Source of the DNA: Euryarchaeota archaeon UBA501
GTDB taxonomy: Archaea; Thermoplasmatota; Poseidoniia; Poseidoniales; Thalassarchaeaceae
NCBI GenBank assembly: GCA_002505685.1
Contig: DAVT01000125.1
Coordinates: 1,329 to 8,384, forward strand
Length of the DNA stretch: 7,056 nt
Reading direction: 5' to 3'
This document shows positions 1 to 6,088 of this stretch, one piece after another (the first letter of the stretch is position 1; every line of letters begins with the position of its first letter). Both the position numbers and the translations under genes were made by a program. The notes beneath the pieces are model-generated. The model was not told the DNA's origin. It saw only the letters and a list, made by a program, of their open reading frames with translations, and searched no databases.

Positions 1-300
1 ACCCCTGACACCACGCAAATCGGCGCCATCCAATTTCGCCCCTTGGAAATTGGAAAGGTTGAGTTTTGCTTTGGTTAATTTCGCACCTCTAAAATCAGCA
101 CCATCCAATGCACACTTCATCAAATCCGCCTCTACCAATGAAGCCTTACGAAAATCAGCACCAGCGAGATTTGAACCCTGAAAATTGCAACGATCCAAGA
201 TAGCCCGACGGAAATTGACACCGGACAGATCCATATCCCGAAAATCATGCCCAATGAATGATTGGAATGAGAGGTCCGCATCGGGACCAATCTCGACCAT
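1..300 (-). CDS. Pentapeptide-repeat protein (partial, 3' end outside window)
   Basis: The frame read leftward from the ATG at 300 is open to the window edge and gives the first 100 residues of a protein with no stop. After about 17 non-repetitive residues, residues 18-97 form sixteen uninterrupted five-residue units of the A(D/N)LxG type (for example SNLAG, ADFRK, ADLMK, ADFRG, AKLDG, ADLRG), with L or F at every central position. Such repeats are known to fold as a right-handed quadrilateral beta-helix, four units per turn, so four turns are visible and more may follow. There is no signal peptide, so it is probably cytoplasmic. It begins 9 bases after the winged-helix gene, and its likely ribosome-binding site overlaps that gene's stop, suggesting co-transcription and coupled translation. 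Family membership is clear. Function is not: some members mimic DNA or bind gyrase, but most are uncharacterised. Confidence 0.9.
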   Translation of the reverse strand, partial: MVEIGPDADLSFQSFIGHDFRDMDLSGVNFRRAILDRCNFQGSNLAGADFRKASLVEADLMKCALDGADFRGAKLTKAKLNLSNFQGAKLDGADLRGVRG

Positions 301-306
301 GGCAAA

Positions 307-311
307 CCCTC
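307..311 (-). promoter_or_regulatory. Ribosome-binding site overlapping the upstream stop codon
   Basis: On the minus strand GAGGG lies 6 bases before the ATG at 300 and shares bases with the TGA stop (312-310) of the winged-helix gene. This arrangement supports the chosen start of the pentapeptide gene and suggests translational coupling between the two genes. Confidence 0.55.
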
Positions 312-825
312 AGGCACCCGAGCGTCGGTCTAAATGCGCACGCCCTTCAGGGGTGAGGACCGCATATCGGTTCTTTCCATCACTGCCAGGTGGGCACGAA
401 ATGAATCCACGTTCTACTAGTCGGTTGAGATAGAGTGAGAGGTTGTCTGGTGCAGTCAATCCACTGTCGTCAAACAATTGCTTGAGCACACGAGGAGGAG
501 AGTCATCCTTACCTTCGACTTCTCGCAGATATTGAATGGCAGCCAACACTTGATCGGGCTTTTTCGTCAATGTACTATTTTCAATCAATGAACGGAAGGC
601 TGAACCACGATCTGGCATACCACTTTTTTTGGCTGCCTCAATGGCTGCAGCGATAGCAGTTTCGCGGGCACTTCGCACTTTAGCGATGGCCGTAGACCAC
701 TCCTCTCCTTGACGGATATTCATCATCTCAGCATCCACCTCTTTTTGTGAGCCTGTCAGATCAATTTCTACATCGCCAACTCGAATCAGCACACGACTGT
801 TCCCCGCTCCTGTTGAACCTGTCAC
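310..825 (-). CDS. Winged-helix DNA-binding-like protein, uncharacterised
   Basis: This is a 171-residue soluble protein of unrecognised specific family. Residues 11-24 (RVLIRVGDVEIDLT) look like a short beta-hairpin. Residues 27-68 are charged and Ala-rich and probably helical, possibly a dimerisation or linker helix. Residues 88-167 have the pattern of a winged-helix/MarR-PadR-like domain: helices around VLAAIQYLREVEG and VLKQLFDDSG, a recognition-type helix NLSLYLNRLVERGFI, then a wing GKNRYAVLTPEGRAHL. The start is GTG at 825. It is preceded by AGGTGAC at good spacing, an in-frame TAA lies further upstream, and no alternative ATG precedes it in frame. It heads a leftward pair with the pentapeptide gene and faces the surface-protein gene across a shared intergenic region, so regulation of either unit is possible but unproven. 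The domain type is inferred from pattern only, and a protein-binding winged helix is equally possible. Confidence 0.8.
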   Translation of the reverse strand: MTGSTGAGNSRVLIRVGDVEIDLTGSQKEVDAEMMNIRQGEEWSTAIAKVRSARETAIAAAIEAAKKSGMPDRGSAFRSLIENSTLTKKPDQVLAAIQYLREVEGKDDSPPRVLKQLFDDSGLTAPDNLSLYLNRLVERGFISCPPGSDGKNRYAVLTPEGRAHLDRRSGA

Positions 826-831
826 GAAGCC

Positions 832-838
832 GTCACCT
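832..838 (-). promoter_or_regulatory. Shine-Dalgarno site fixing a GTG start
   Basis: The minus strand reads AGGTGAC six bases before the GTG at 825. AGGTGA matches the archaeal/bacterial anti-SD consensus (GGAGGTGAT) over six bases, which supports GTG rather than an internal ATG as the start of the winged-helix gene. Confidence 0.65.
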
Positions 839-862
839 GACCATTTCCAACCAGTCGACGGG

Positions 863-872
863 TTATTTTAAT
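863..872 (-). promoter_or_regulatory. Candidate archaeal box A (TATA) for the leftward operon
   Basis: The minus strand reads ATTAAAATAA here, an AT-only island among GC-mixed sequence. Transcription initiating about 25 bases downstream would begin near 840, giving a short leader that just includes the Shine-Dalgarno site at 832-838. This is assigned by pattern and spacing only. Confidence 0.4.
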
Positions 873-937
873 CGTTCCGATGGTAACTTTATGATTTTCA
901 AAAAAGAGTCGAAGAATGAGCCAGATTTTGTTCACTC

Positions 938-950
938 TCTGGATGCCAGA
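938..950. repeat. Short perfect inverted repeat (5-bp arms, 3-base spacer)
   Basis: TCTGG-ATG-CCAGA is a perfect 13-base inverted repeat in the divergent intergenic region, upstream of the candidate box A of the surface-protein gene. A further copy of the CCAGA arm is at 921-925. It could be an operator half-site pair or chance. Confidence 0.4.
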
Positions 951-963
951 AAATGTCCTGTTT

Positions 964-978
964 GATATTTTTTTTACA
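964..978 (+). promoter_or_regulatory. Candidate box A (TATA-like, T-rich) for the surface-protein gene
   Basis: The stretch GATATTTTTTTTACA is the most AT-rich segment upstream of the ATG at 1025. Initiation about 25 bases downstream would fall near 995-1000, giving a leader of roughly 25-30 bases with no obvious Shine-Dalgarno motif. The eight-T run could in principle act otherwise, but no rightward gene precedes it to terminate. Confidence 0.35.
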
Positions 979-982
979 TCTT

Positions 983-995
983 TCGCCGAAGGCGA
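983..995. repeat. Short perfect inverted repeat at the predicted transcription start
   Basis: TCGCC-GAA-GGCGA is a perfect inverted repeat with 5-bp arms and a 3-base spacer, centred 45 bases from the similar palindrome at 938-950. It lies between the T-rich candidate box A and the start codon, where a repressor operator or a 5'-leader hairpin could act. Confidence 0.45.
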
Positions 996-1024
996 CTTAA
1001 CCCCCAGATATCGTCCGACACCTC

Positions 1025-4000
1025 ATGCCCCCCACTCGGGACCCCTCTTCGTCGAGCGCTACGCGCTCGGTGATTCTTGCTTTGTTGATGGTATCAAGCC
1101 TGTTTGCCTCCATCCCTAGTGTCACTGCAAATCCAGCATCAGGAGTTATCGACACATTCGCTGATGGTAACACCAGCGTGATTTTGCAAACCGACTCCAC
1201 CACAACATCAACGGTGAACTTGACATTGCAGCGAAACACCACCGTTGGCGGGGCTTCGTTCCATATCACCTACGACATCAATGACCCATCACCCGGTTCA
1301 ATGACGGTTGATTTGGATAGTGATGGACAGTACGAATGGCATCTTGGAAGCAATGGTGATGGTCGAGTTGGTGAGCAAACCGAGTTTTTGAACGGGGCGA
1401 GTTCAACATCTATTTCAGCCAATGGAAATCAAACTTGGTTGCATACCGGCAGTTGGAAATTACCAACCTCTGCGGCCATGTCATCCTCTGAAATCACTGT
1501 CGGTTTCACTCCGGATTTAGGAGCCCAGTTCGATGGAATCGGTGCCGTCACCGACCTACAGGTTGGGGACATGGATGGGGACGGAGTCGAGGATCCAATC
1601 TACTTGGTTCCAGACCACATGGGTACGAATGGAACGGAATGGCCCCACATCGGTTGGATGAATTGGAGCGGTTCTGCTATGGTCTCAAGTTGGATTCCAA
1701 CCTGTGCGGATGCGGACGAATTGATATTGGGCGATTCCGATGGAGATGGTCGTACTGACATTCTTGCCATCGCTTTCGATGAGGATGTATTGTGTCAGCA
1801 CATGTCAGGCAATAGCTGGAATTATTCCACCAATGTTTCGATGAATGAAAAATTTGAAGATGCGGTGCTAGCAGATTTGGATGGAGATTTGCAAGATGAT
1901 TTGATTTCCATTGATGCGGATGGAACCTTGGGAATCCGTTCATTTAGTGCTGGAAGTTATTCCACCGCAATCACCGTGACCGTACCTTCAGGCAACCAAA
2001 TGACAGGCTTCGAGAACTTTGCTCACATCGACGTTGGCACGTTCTACGGAAACAACCTCTCAGTTGTCATTGGAGAAAATGACATGATGACCTCATACAA
2101 CACACTGTGGAATTTCTCATCCAACAGTTGGGTCGTCTCGATGGACGAGTTCGAATGTACTGCAGGTCCATTCGAAGTGTTCGATTGGAATGGGGATGGT
2201 TATGATGACCTCATGGGTCCAACTTCAAGTGCAGCATGTACGGCAACATGGAACGGCACAGGATGGACCACCTCAACCTCCGCTTTGGTCGGTTTGGAGA
2301 ATTACACGATTGGAGATCACGATGGAGATGGCACCGTCGATATCTTCCGAGCTTTCGAAGGAAGTCCCGATGGTTCTGATAGTACCCAAACAGGTTCAGT
2401 AGAGATGTACGCATTCAATCAGGATGGTACAGTGAACACAACCTCAACATCATTCAATCCTCACACCTCTCCACGAGATATCGTGTTTGCAGACATGGAT
2501 AATGACGGCCTGCCTGAACAAATCGTTGCCGCTGGAGAAGCCACACCGGGATTGTTTATCGGAGCCTGGCATACACTGGAATGGGATTTGGAAAGTGACA
2601 GTACAATCGAGATGGCAATGTCAGGATATGGGAGCACCAGCAATCCTCTCAGCCAATCGGATCAAGGTTTACTCATCACCAACGTTGCTTCTGAATTGGT
2701 TAGCACCCCTGTAGTCTACGATTCATATGATACCCCGTGGGGAATCATGTCACCAGTCGCTCGTAGCATGGGTGCAGGCACCATTACCCAATCGGCCCTA
2801 AACATGTCATACACTGCAACATTTGTCGTGGAAACCAATCCGACCAATGGCAATCTTTCGAACGTACTCAATGGTTTCATGCTCATGGGCACAGGTGACA
2901 TTGACATTCCAATGAATATCACTTGCACACAAAACGGAACCGTCACGCTCGACTCATTGTCGATTGCATGGACGGAAGGGGCCGAACACGTCCAAGTTCC
3001 AGACCCCCCTGTATTGTCTCTCTATGATTACAATTACAGCCAAGTCTCACTGATTTGGACCAATTCGACCAGTCAAGAAGATTTGATTGGTTACCAAGTC
3101 TTTAGGGCGGCAACAGGAAGCCAAATTTCCATCAATCAACCACTCTCTGACGCCCCCTTCGCAGGTTACCAAGACACGGATGGTGTCACCAATCAAGAGT
3201 GGGATTATGCGGTTCGTTCTGTGCACAACAATGGGGTTTACTCAAATCTCTCTAACATTCTAACAGTCCTAGTTCCCGATGTCCCCCCAGTCTACGATAC
3301 CACACCACCTGATTCAGCGACTGTATCCTTGGCTGACGTGCCCAACGATACAGGTGGTGTGTTGAATCTCTCATTCGTGCCATCACCATCGTTGGATTTG
3401 GCTTACACTTTGATTTATTTCGAGAATAGCGATTTCACCAATGCATCGGGTTTGACACCTTATGCGAACATCAGCAGTGACAATGAGGACACTTCGATGC
3501 TGATATCTGGACTAACTGACGGTGAGCAATACTGGGCAGCAGCAGTGTCAGTTGATGGGGATGATAACGCGTGGTGGAATGTGACCGCAACGGGTCCTGC
3601 CCATTCATCCAACAATACGATTCGACAAAGCATGCTAACCTTGGATGTTCAAGGTGATGGCACGTACGACGATAGTACACGCTCTGGTGTCCACGTCCAC
3701 GCAGGTGCAGCATTCTCTATTTCGGCACAATTGTCCAGCGAAGGCGTACCCTTGTCGGATGAAGATTTGACGGTCTCGATCACATTTGGAGATTCAACAT
3801 GGACCAATACCATGACCACCGAACCGACAGGAGTCGCTTCTCAGAGCTGGAGTGATTGGACTGAATTTGTAGATGCATGGGAATCACATGGCGGCATGGG
3901 ACTGGTGGACGTTTCTTGGCCCGGAGGGACCTATGGGTTGGCAGCACAAGCGGTCTCCCCAATATCAGCCAATACTGCTCTAGTCTCTACAGTGGATGCA

Positions 4001-5278
4001 GCATTCTCTACGAGTACATCGTCGATTCAACTTGATTCAAGTGGCACCGGTACTGTATTCGCCAACATGCTTACGGACGATGATTCCAATCAGATTCACA
4101 TCGAGGGCTTATCCCTCAATTGGCAATTGGGCAATGGCAGTAATGTCATTGGAGATAGTGGCACATCTCAATTTGATGCGGCGGGTTCCACATCCATACC
4201 AATTGAATTCATGACAGGGGGCTGGATAGACTTGACCCCAATCACACCGTGGTGGATGTCACTAACCCCTGAACCAATTATTCGAATAGATTTGTACCCA
4301 CCTCCGCTTGAAGGATGTACAGATTCAGCGGCAAACAATTATGATGAAAATGCACAAGTGAACGATGGCAGTTGTACCTATGACAACCCACAACTTGTGT
4401 TTGTAGAAGTATCCTGTAATGCGGATTGGACAATCTTGGACAACAGTTCACAAGCCATGGCTGATGTCGATGCAAATTCCATGGAATGTAGTTTGTTGAA
4501 TCCAAATAGTGTTGCGGTGTTCGCAACAATCGATTTCGAATACAGTCAATCTCCACTAAACTTTGTCGATGACTTATCGGCAAGTGAAGTCTCTATTGGG
4601 GCTGGCGAATCTCTTGTGATTACCGTATCTCCCACAGCATGGGCTGAAGGAACAAGCCTAGAGAATGGCACCGTCCGCATCAATGTAGATTTGACAGCCA
4701 CCGGTTGGGATGGTGTGGACGATCATTGGATTATGCCGTATGTCATTACGGCAGGCGAAGTGATTGACGAGCCCGATAACACAGGCGATAACACACAAGG
4801 TACCAGCGATGAAGAAGAGAGTGGCACCAACCTCACACTCATCATTGTCTGCGTTGCCATTGTGTTGGCAATTCTCGGCTTTGTTGGCCTACGTATGGCC
4901 ATGCGAGAAGAGGAAGACGAAGATGCGGAGACCTTTGAGGACGAAGAGTGGGAAGCCAAACCCAAGAAGAAGATCAAAACTCAACCCGATCTTGAAGACA
5001 TGCCAACAGGTCGAAGTCTCGACGAGTTGACCACCCGTGGTAGCAGCGTCTCGATGAAGAAATCCAAGCGTGTTGACCGCAGAGCCGGAGTACGCCCCAC
5101 CGACATTACCGAAGTCGAGGAAGAAGAACCCGAACCCGAAGAAGAAGCCGAGTGGGATTACACCCAGGACGAGGACTACCACGTCGATGACGAAGGCGTC
5201 GAATGGTGGAAAGACGAAGTGGGTCAGTGGTGGTACAAGTATCCTGATGACGAGGATTGGGAAGCCTTTGAGGAATAG
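1025..5278 (+). CDS. Giant type I membrane surface protein: FG-GAP-like propeller, FN3 domains, acidic tail
   Basis: A 1417-residue exported, membrane-anchored protein, probably for adhesion or ligand binding. Residues 1-35 are a Sec signal peptide: Arg-containing start, hydrophobic core around 16-30, cleavage likely after VTA35. Residues about 170-510 carry six calcium-type loops (182 DMDGDGVED, 237 DSDGDGRTD, 284 DLDGDLQDD, 387 DWNGDGYDD, 431 DHDGDGTVD, 490 DMDNDGLPE) and a degenerate unit near 336, consistent with a seven-bladed FG-GAP/VCBS-like propeller. FN3-like domains lie at about 660-750 and 760-858, followed by Ig-like beta-rich sequence to about 1085. A CTD...NNYD...DGSC motif spans C1098-C1117. 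One membrane helix is at 1269-1290. The cytoplasmic tail is highly acidic with a basic patch (1313-1318) and a Trp-rich end (1393-1412). Many NxS/T sequons suggest N-glycosylation. The ATG is the first start after an in-frame TAA at 998; no clear Shine-Dalgarno motif is seen. The ligand is unknown. Confidence 0.93.
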   Translation: MPPTRDPSSSSATRSVILALLMVSSLFASIPSVTANPASGVIDTFADGNTSVILQTDSTTTSTVNLTLQRNTTVGGASFHITYDINDPSPGSMTVDLDSDGQYEWHLGSNGDGRVGEQTEFLNGASSTSISANGNQTWLHTGSWKLPTSAAMSSSEITVGFTPDLGAQFDGIGAVTDLQVGDMDGDGVEDPIYLVPDHMGTNGTEWPHIGWMNWSGSAMVSSWIPTCADADELILGDSDGDGRTDILAIAFDEDVLCQHMSGNSWNYSTNVSMNEKFEDAVLADLDGDLQDDLISIDADGTLGIRSFSAGSYSTAITVTVPSGNQMTGFENFAHIDVGTFYGNNLSVVIGENDMMTSYNTLWNFSSNSWVVSMDEFECTAGPFEVFDWNGDGYDDLMGPTSSAACTATWNGTGWTTSTSALVGLENYTIGDHDGDGTVDIFRAFEGSPDGSDSTQTGSVEMYAFNQDGTVNTTSTSFNPHTSPRDIVFADMDNDGLPEQIVAAGEATPGLFIGAWHTLEWDLESDSTIEMAMSGYGSTSNPLSQSDQGLLITNVASELVSTPVVYDSYDTPWGIMSPVARSMGAGTITQSALNMSYTATFVVETNPTNGNLSNVLNGFMLMGTGDIDIPMNITCTQNGTVTLDSLSIAWTEGAEHVQVPDPPVLSLYDYNYSQVSLIWTNSTSQEDLIGYQVFRAATGSQISINQPLSDAPFAGYQDTDGVTNQEWDYAVRSVHNNGVYSNLSNILTVLVPDVPPVYDTTPPDSATVSLADVPNDTGGVLNLSFVPSPSLDLAYTLIYFENSDFTNASGLTPYANISSDNEDTSMLISGLTDGEQYWAAAVSVDGDDNAWWNVTATGPAHSSNNTIRQSMLTLDVQGDGTYDDSTRSGVHVHAGAAFSISAQLSSEGVPLSDEDLTVSITFGDSTWTNTMTTEPTGVASQSWSDWTEFVDAWESHGGMGLVDVSWPGGTYGLAAQAVSPISANTALVSTVDAAFSTSTSSIQLDSSGTGTVFANMLTDDDSNQIHIEGLSLNWQLGNGSNVIGDSGTSQFDAAGSTSIPIEFMTGGWIDLTPITPWWMSLTPEPIIRIDLYPPPLEGCTDSAANNYDENAQVNDGSCTYDNPQLVFVEVSCNADWTILDNSSQAMADVDANSMECSLLNPNSVAVFATIDFEYSQSPLNFVDDLSASEVSIGAGESLVITVSPTAWAEGTSLENGTVRINVDLTATGWDGVDDHWIMPYVITAGEVIDEPDNTGDNTQGTSDEEESGTNLTLIIVCVAIVLAILGFVGLRMAMREEEDEDAETFEDEEWEAKPKKKIKTQPDLEDMPTGRSLDELTTRGSSVSMKKSKRVDRRAGVRPTDITEVEEEEPEPEEEAEWDYTQDEDYHVDDEGVEWWKDEVGQWWYKYPDDEDWEAFEE
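1053..1069. repeat. Perfect 7-bp hairpin inside the signal-peptide coding region
   Basis: CGAGCGC-TAC-GCGCTCG is a perfect GC-rich inverted repeat starting 28 bases after the A of the ATG, within codons 10-15. In mRNA it would be a stable early stem-loop. It encodes part of the Ser/Thr/Arg n-region, where amino-acid constraint is weak. Confidence 0.6.
1568..2518 (+). repeat. Propeller blade repeats with DxDxDG calcium loops
   Basis: Degenerate protein repeats spaced about 44-59 residues apart, each of form hydrophobic-GD-x-DGDG-x-x-D followed by a beta strand. Six retain the Asp-rich loop at residues 182, 237, 284, 387, 431 and 490. The 103-residue gap between the third and fourth is twice the period and contains IDVGTFYGNNLSVVI (335-349), which aligns as a blade without calcium ligands. 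The total of seven matches integrin-alpha-like propellers. The DNA repeats gatgg(a/g)gatgg-type sequence at these loops. Confidence 0.75.
4310..4384 (+). other. CTD-NNYD-DGSC cysteine motif in the surface protein
   Basis: Residues 1096-1120 contain GCTDSAANNYDENA followed by VNDGSCTY. This matches a short motif (GCTDxxAxNYDxxAxxDDGSC) that recurs in secreted proteins of marine Bacteroidetes and marine archaea. Its two cysteines, 19 residues apart, probably form a disulfide, and the Asp/Asn pattern suggests metal binding. It sits between the beta-rich ectodomain and the membrane-proximal domain. Confidence 0.7.
4829..4894 (+). other. Membrane-spanning segment of the surface protein
   Basis: Residues 1269-1290 (NLTLIIVCVAIVLAILGFVG then LR) form the only long hydrophobic stretch after the signal peptide. 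They are preceded by acidic, Gly/Thr/Asn-rich sequence and followed by a charged tail. With the N-terminal signal peptide this gives an outside-N, inside-C topology. Confidence 0.9.
5113..5151 (+). repeat. Low-complexity GAA-rich acidic tract
   Basis: Runs of gaa/gag codons with ccc encode a Glu/Pro stretch (VEEEEPEPEEEAE, residues about 1364-1376) in the cytoplasmic tail. The purine-rich repeat could be prone to length variation between strains. It also creates long but spurious open frames on the opposite strand. Confidence 0.7.
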
Positions 5279-5315
5279 CGACGGGTTCTTGAAACAGTGA
5301 CAAGAGGCGAGTTCG

Positions 5316-6080
5316 ATGACAGGCGATGGATACGCACTGGTTCTGCATGGAGATGCAGACGCCACCAAGTTGGGTGGAACCGCAATTTGCGGTTTTTCCA
5401 GCACAGGAATGGTTGGTGTCATTGCTGCCAGTCACATCATCCGCGCCCTAGATTTGGAACAGATGGGCACAGTTCTCGATGAGAATTTCCCAGCCATGGC
5501 CTTGGTTCAGGAATCTGTACCTAAGCACCCCGTCCGAGTCTACCAAGGAGATGACATCGGCGTGTTTACCTCTGAAATTCAATTCCCTTCCGCTTACGAC
5601 GTCAAGTTTGCAGAAACAGTGCTCAAGTGGTTCGTCGAAGGGGGCTTTGACCGCCTCATCATCATTGATGGAGTGGTCCCCAATGAGATTGGTGAGAAAG
5701 AAGATGGAGACCTGTGGGGTGTAGCCAGCCACCCGCTTGGCCGCAAGGCATTGGCTGCGGCAGGAGTCTCTCGAATGCAGCAAGGCATCGTCTCTGGTAT
5801 CGCCGGTTATTTGCTATCTGAAGGAGATAGGAGGGGACTTGACATCACCGCCCTACTCGCCGATTGCAATCCAATGTATCCCGATGCGCGAGCCGCCGCA
5901 TTTGCGACCGAAGCGATTAGCGAATTACTCGATCGTGAAATCCCACTCGATGACTTGCTTGAGGATGCTCGAAAGATTGAGGAGAACGTGCGTGAAATGT
6001 TTGAGCGTTCACAGTCGATGCTTCCAGCTCCCGAAGGCTATGATGTCAGCCAATCAAATGATGACCCCATGGTCAACTAG
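5316..6080 (+). CDS. PAC2-family protein (proteasome assembly chaperone-like)
   Basis: A 254-residue soluble protein with the PAC2 fold pattern (archaeal PbaA/PbaB, COG2047/COG1938 type). Diagnostic stretches are GFSSTGMVGVIAASHII at 26-42 (nucleoside-phosphorylase-like glycine loop), LIIIDGVVPNE at 114-124, GIVSGIAGYLLSEG at 157-170 and NPMYPDARAAA at 185-195. A charged helix at about 200-235, possibly coiled coil, closes the domain. Family members assist assembly of 20S proteasome rings or act as related chaperones. The C-terminus (DDPMVN) lacks the HbYX motif that proteasome-docking factors use, so proteasome binding should not be assumed. The start is ATG 5316 with GAGG at 5304-5307. It follows the surface-protein gene by 37 bases without an evident promoter and precedes the DUF3817 gene by 8 bases, so all three probably share a transcript. 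Confidence 0.88.
   Translation: MTGDGYALVLHGDADATKLGGTAICGFSSTGMVGVIAASHIIRALDLEQMGTVLDENFPAMALVQESVPKHPVRVYQGDDIGVFTSEIQFPSAYDVKFAETVLKWFVEGGFDRLIIIDGVVPNEIGEKEDGDLWGVASHPLGRKALAAAGVSRMQQGIVSGIAGYLLSEGDRRGLDITALLADCNPMYPDARAAAFATEAISELLDREIPLDDLLEDARKIEENVREMFERSQSMLPAPEGYDVSQSNDDPMVN
5342..5397 (+). other. Three consecutive short hairpins ending in a T-run, within the PAC2 gene start
   Basis: In the first 80 bases of the PAC2 coding region are three adjacent inverted repeats. The first has 7-bp arms 5342-5348/5353-5359 (TCTGCAT, loop GGAG). The second has 5-bp arms 5362-5366/5373-5377 (CCACC/GGTGG). The third has 7-bp arms 5378-5384/5388-5394 (AACCGCA, loop ATT). The last runs into five T residues (5393-5397), resembling an attenuator or intrinsic terminator. 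All arms are perfect. Codon constraint or chance is the alternative. Confidence 0.4.
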
Positions 6081-6088
6081 GTGTCGAG

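Noticed and set aside
132..317. Minus-strand open frame of 61 codons at the left end
   Set aside because: It is a frame-shifted shadow of the pentapeptide gene, whose own frame (300 to 1) shows sixteen regular repeats.
968..975. Eight-T run as a transcription terminator
   Set aside because: No gene reads rightward into it and the leftward gene begins beyond it. Its position fits a box A element of the downstream gene better.
747..1119. Rightward open frames (747-965 and 916-1119) in the divergent intergenic region, possible small genes
   Set aside because: Their codons give no recognisable peptide, neither has a good ribosome-binding site, and they overlap the ends of both divergent genes.
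4278..4583. Minus-strand open frame of 101 codons inside the surface-protein gene
   Set aside because: Composition is biased to His, Arg, Asn and Tyr as expected of a shadow frame, and it lies wholly within a confident coding region.
4889..5422. Long open frame on the minus strand (177 codons) opposite the end of the surface-protein gene and the start of PAC2
   Set aside because: It is the antisense of the GAA/GAC-rich acidic tail, giving a Phe/Leu/Val-rich nonsense protein. It overlaps two well-supported genes and has no domain pattern.
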